Made by a program: the position numbers and the translations under genes. Of a stretch of 9,777 nucleotides of DNA, positions 7,609 to 9,777 are shown piece by piece. Below the pieces are notes generated by a model. It saw nothing but the letters and a program-made list of their open reading frames with translations. It did no database searches and was not told the origin of the DNA. Origin of the DNA: DASUME01 sp041179425 (GTDB lineage Bacteria; Myxococcota_A; Polyangia; Polyangiales; DASUME01); the NCBI GenBank assembly GCA_041179425.1, contig JBEGTL010000288.1, positions 1 through 9,777 on the forward strand, read 5' to 3'. The first letter of the stretch is position 1. Each line of letters begins with the position of its first letter.

Positions 7609-8568
7609 ATGACGTACCGGTTGCCCATCTCGTGGTTTTACTCGCTGCTGGCTTCGCTCGTGGCACTCGTTTCGTGCGCCGTGCCACAGCGCGCCGAGTC
7701 GCAAGCGCTGCGCGCCCAGGCCGCGTCGTACGAGCTGGAGGTGTTGGTCGACGGGGCGCCGGCTCGGACGTACCAGCACGCTGGGGAGACTCACATGTTG
7801 GGGGAGCAGGGCAGTCGTTACGTCCTGCGCGTGCACAACCACTCCGGACGACGCATCGAGGCCGTGGTGTCGGTCGATGGTCTCGACGTCATCGACGGCA
7901 AGCCGGGCGACTTTGCAAACAAGCGCGGCTACCTCGTGCCCGCCTACGGATTCGTGGACATCGATGGCTGGCGGCTGAGTGATCGCGAAGCCGCGGCCTT
8001 TCGGTTTGCACCCATCGGAGACTCGTACGCCGCCAAGACCGGCACCGCGCGCAACGTGGGGGTGATTGGCGTCGCCGTGTTCCCCGAGCGGATCGTGCGC
8101 GCGCCTCGCCCGGTGTACTCGCCCTATCGTCGCGAGCAGTACGAGCCTGAGTTCTCGCGTGTGCCCAGCACCGGCGCCTACGACGATGCGCCTCGCGCCG
8201 AAGACAAGGCCGAGCAGGCGCGACCTGCGCCCGCCGCCGCGCCGCTGGGGAGCGCGGGTCGGGGTGCCTCCGCCGACACAACGAGTGCAGAGGCTGCGCC
8301 CATGAAGCGCCGCTCGCGGAGTGGTCTCGGCACCGAGTTTGGGGAGGCCATGTCTTCGCACATCGAGCATGTCGCGTTCGTCCGCGCGCACCCCACGCGC
8401 CCTTCGTCCGTGCTTGGCGCACGCTACAACGACTGCGCGGGTCTGTACGCTCTCGGCATCGACGTAGACGGGCGCGAACAACCCTCAGACCTCGCGCTGC
8501 GGCAGTCGGCCAATCCGTTCCCCTCGCAGCACTACGCCCGGCCGCCAGCGGATTGGCGTCGCGACTGA
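7609..8568 (+). CDS. Conserved-looking hypothetical lipoprotein, first gene of the ECF sigma operon
   Basis: The 319-aa product starts at the ATG at 7609, with AGGAGGAGG (7591-7599) 9 bases upstream. A signal sequence MTYRLPISWFYSLLASLVAL ends in a possible lipobox LVSC (C23), so it is probably an envelope lipoprotein; cleavage as a plain secreted protein is the alternative. Residues about 41-160 form a compact beta-rich domain: YELEVLVDG, YVLRVHNHSGRRIEAVVSVD, GLDVIDGKPGDF, GYLVPAYGFVDIDGWRL, AAFRFAPIGDSYAAKTG and NVGVIGVAVFPE. This block looks strongly conserved and I associate it with uncharacterised proteobacterial secreted proteins, but I cannot name the family. Residues 165-235 are a Pro/Ala-rich linker. 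Residues about 239-285 (LGTEFGE...HIEHVAFVRA, then VLGARYND and LYALGI) form a second conserved block. The sigma gene starts 22 bases later, implying cotranscription and perhaps a role in the stress this sigma factor senses (inference). Confidence 0.8.
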   Translation: MTYRLPISWFYSLLASLVALVSCAVPQRAESQALRAQAASYELEVLVDGAPARTYQHAGETHMLGEQGSRYVLRVHNHSGRRIEAVVSVDGLDVIDGKPGDFANKRGYLVPAYGFVDIDGWRLSDREAAAFRFAPIGDSYAAKTGTARNVGVIGVAVFPERIVRAPRPVYSPYRREQYEPEFSRVPSTGAYDDAPRAEDKAEQARPAPAAAPLGSAGRGASADTTSAEAAPMKRRSRSGLGTEFGEAMSSHIEHVAFVRAHPTRPSSVLGARYNDCAGLYALGIDVDGREQPSDLALRQSANPFPSQHYARPPADWRRD

Positions 8569-8590
8569 GTGATGTGCGAAAGTCGGTTCC

Positions 8591-9199
8591 GTGCGCTCCA
8601 ACGAGGCTCTCATGATTGCCTACCAGCAGGGGGACGTCGCGGCGTTCGCCGAGCTCGTCGCGCGCCACGAGAAGCCGCTGTGGAACTTTTTGCGCCGCTT
8701 CGTGCGCGACCCCGCCACCGCCGAAGACCTGCAGCAAGAGACGTTCATGCGCGTGGTAAAGGGCAAGAACGAGTGGAAGGCAAACTCCAAGTTTTCCACC
8801 TGGCTCTACACCATCGGCCGCAACCTGTGTGTCGACCACGCTCGTCGCGCGGTGCATCGCAAGGCCGTCTCCCTCGATGGGCAGAGCGCAGCGAGCAGCG
8901 ACGCAGACGACCCGCGGCTGCACGATCAGCTGTCTGGTGCGGACCCTGGGGGCGAGCGTCAGGCGCTCGATCGGGAGCTTGGGCAGCGCCTCGATCGCGC
9001 CATCGCCGCGCTGCCCGAGCCGCAGCGCGAGGTGTTCGTGATGCGCGAGCTGCTCGACCTGCCGTTCGCCGAAATTGCACTTGCCGTCGGCGCCAGTGAG
9101 CCCACCGTAAAGAGCCGCATGCGCTACGCGCTCGAGCGGTTGCGCAGCGAGCTCGGCGCGCTGCACGACAACCGCGTGAGCGCCGAGGTGTTGCCATGA
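8591..9199 (+). CDS. ECF-family RNA polymerase sigma factor
   Basis: A 202-aa sigma-70-family protein of ECF type, with only regions 2 and 4. Sigma2 (about 10-90) includes AYQQGDVAAFAELVARHEKP, RDPATAEDLQQETFMRV (the RNA polymerase-binding and -10 recognition helices) and FSTWLYTIGRNLCVDHARR. A polar linker (about 95-128) follows. Sigma4 (about 132-188) has LPEPQREVFVMREL and the helix-turn-helix LPFAEIALAVGASEPTVKSR, which would read the -35 element. The GTG at 8591 is taken as start because an in-frame TGA lies at 8570-8572; the ATG at 8612 would remove the first seven residues of the usual N-terminal helix. A weak GAAAG precedes it. It follows the lipoprotein gene by 22 bases and overlaps the anti-sigma gene by ATGA, the standard sigma/anti-sigma layout. 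The ECF subgroup cannot be assigned from sequence alone. Confidence 0.95.
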   Translation: MRSNEALMIAYQQGDVAAFAELVARHEKPLWNFLRRFVRDPATAEDLQQETFMRVVKGKNEWKANSKFSTWLYTIGRNLCVDHARRAVHRKAVSLDGQSAASSDADDPRLHDQLSGADPGGERQALDRELGQRLDRAIAALPEPQREVFVMRELLDLPFAEIALAVGASEPTVKSRMRYALERLRSELGALHDNRVSAEVLP

Positions 9200-9777
9200 C
9201 GCTCTCCGTCGAACGTTTTCGCGATCAGCTGGTGGGCTACCTGTACGGGGAGCTCGAGGGCGAGTCGCTGCACGAGTTCGAGGCCAGCCTGCGCGCGTCC
9301 GAGCAGTATCGAAGCGAACTTGCGACTATGCAGGAGACGCTGCGATTGTCGCGCGACGGCCTTGCTGCGCTGCGCGAGAGCGATCGCGCGCCGCCGTCGC
9401 GGGTGAGCCGCGCGGTGTTGGCCGCCGCCGCCGAACAGCTGCGCGAGCGCGCTTCGGATCGAGAGCGCGAGACCTCCAGCTTTTGGGTGTTTTTGCGCAC
9501 GCCGTGGCTCTTGCCGACGCTGGGCGTAGCGGCCGCGGTGTCCGTCGTGGTGCTGTACAAACCGGTCGAGTCTCCCAAGCTGCCGGAGTATCAGACGCCT
9601 GTGGAGGAGCAGAGGGAGCAGCGCGAGCCCGCCGGCGCCGCGCCGTCTCCAGACCTGAGTAGGTTGGGGGCGCCGGCTCCGAGCGCGGAGCCCGTGGAGG
9701 CGCCGGCGGGGCGGGCTGCCTCGAGCGGCGCATTTGCGGAGGGCTCTGCCCCCGTCGGGTCTGCGGCCATGGAGCAC
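9196..9777 (+). CDS. Probable anti-sigma factor, single-pass membrane protein (3' end outside window)
   Basis: The ATG at 9196 overlaps the sigma-factor stop (ATGA), and GAGGTG (9185-9190) lies 5 bases upstream. The frame stays open to the window end (194 codons). Residues 1-60 are helical and acidic (SVERFRDQLVGYLYGELEGE, then LHEFEASLRASEQYRSEL), like the sigma-binding domain of anti-sigma factors, which commonly begins with YLDGEL-type sequence. The zinc motif HxxxCxxC is absent; there is no Cys in the visible part. A basic/acidic helix (70-93) leads to one membrane segment (about 103-121, PWLLPTLGVAAAVSVVVLYK), and then a Pro/Glu/Ala-rich, probably periplasmic stretch begins. The position and topology fit a membrane anti-sigma factor that holds the ECF sigma factor at the inner membrane. 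No direct evidence of binding; the C-terminal sensing domain is not visible. Confidence 0.8.
   Translation, partial: MTLSVERFRDQLVGYLYGELEGESLHEFEASLRASEQYRSELATMQETLRLSRDGLAALRESDRAPPSRVSRAVLAAAAEQLRERASDRERETSSFWVFLRTPWLLPTLGVAAAVSVVVLYKPVESPKLPEYQTPVEEQREQREPAGAAPSPDLSRLGAPAPSAEPVEAPAGRAASSGAFAEGSAPVGSAAMEH

Noticed and set aside
7889..9166. Long minus-strand open frame opposite the lipoprotein and sigma-factor genes
   Set aside because: It spans two clear plus-strand genes and their intergenic gap, with low-complexity Arg-rich translation and no recognisable domain.

Overview
The window is high-GC DNA (third codon positions mostly G/C) with long lipoprotein leaders, Asp-Ala-Gly-rich linkers, a PEGA-like C-terminus, an MscS channel carrying a cyclic-nucleotide domain, a copper monooxygenase/cytochrome lipoprotein and an ECF sigma/anti-sigma pair. 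Together these suggest a myxobacterium-like member of the Myxococcota (inference from gene style; there is no rRNA or other phylogenetic marker here).

Layout from left to right. (1) 1-549 (+) is the 3' end of a PEGA-like protein gene. It converges, with only 3 bases between stops, on a two-gene minus-strand unit of small proteins: 71 aa at 670-885, then 36 aa at 553-663. (2) 985-2511 (+) is a 508-aa MscS-family channel with a C-terminal cyclic-nucleotide-binding domain (bCNG type). (3) 2540-3197 (-) is a collinear relic of a chemotaxis locus: the N-terminus of a CheW, then an internal PAS piece of a methyl-accepting chemotaxis protein, then the C-terminus of a CheB methylesterase, with everything between them lost. 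(4) 3476-5407 (+) is a complete acetyl-CoA synthetase with its own terminator. (5) 5518-7014 (-) is a lipoprotein joining a one-heme cytochrome c domain to a dopamine-beta-hydroxylase/PHM-type copper monooxygenase. It has its own minus-strand terminator next to that of acs. (6) 7015-7608 has no convincing gene. It holds a perfect 14-bp palindrome and a small GNRA-type hairpin upstream of the last operon. (7) 7609-9777 (+) is a probable operon: a 319-aa putative lipoprotein, a 202-aa ECF sigma factor 22 bases later, and a membrane protein that overlaps the sigma gene by 4 bases and runs off the window, most likely the cognate anti-sigma factor.

Most of the window is ordinary chromosomal sequence. 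The parts most worth a second look are the chemotaxis relic with its two fusion junctions, the 71-aa/36-aa small-protein pair (the 36-aa gene is easily missed), the cytochrome-copper monooxygenase fusion, and the palindrome upstream of the sigma-factor operon. I saw no tRNA, rRNA, CRISPR array, insertion sequence or phage gene, and nothing that clearly amounts to a new multi-gene system.
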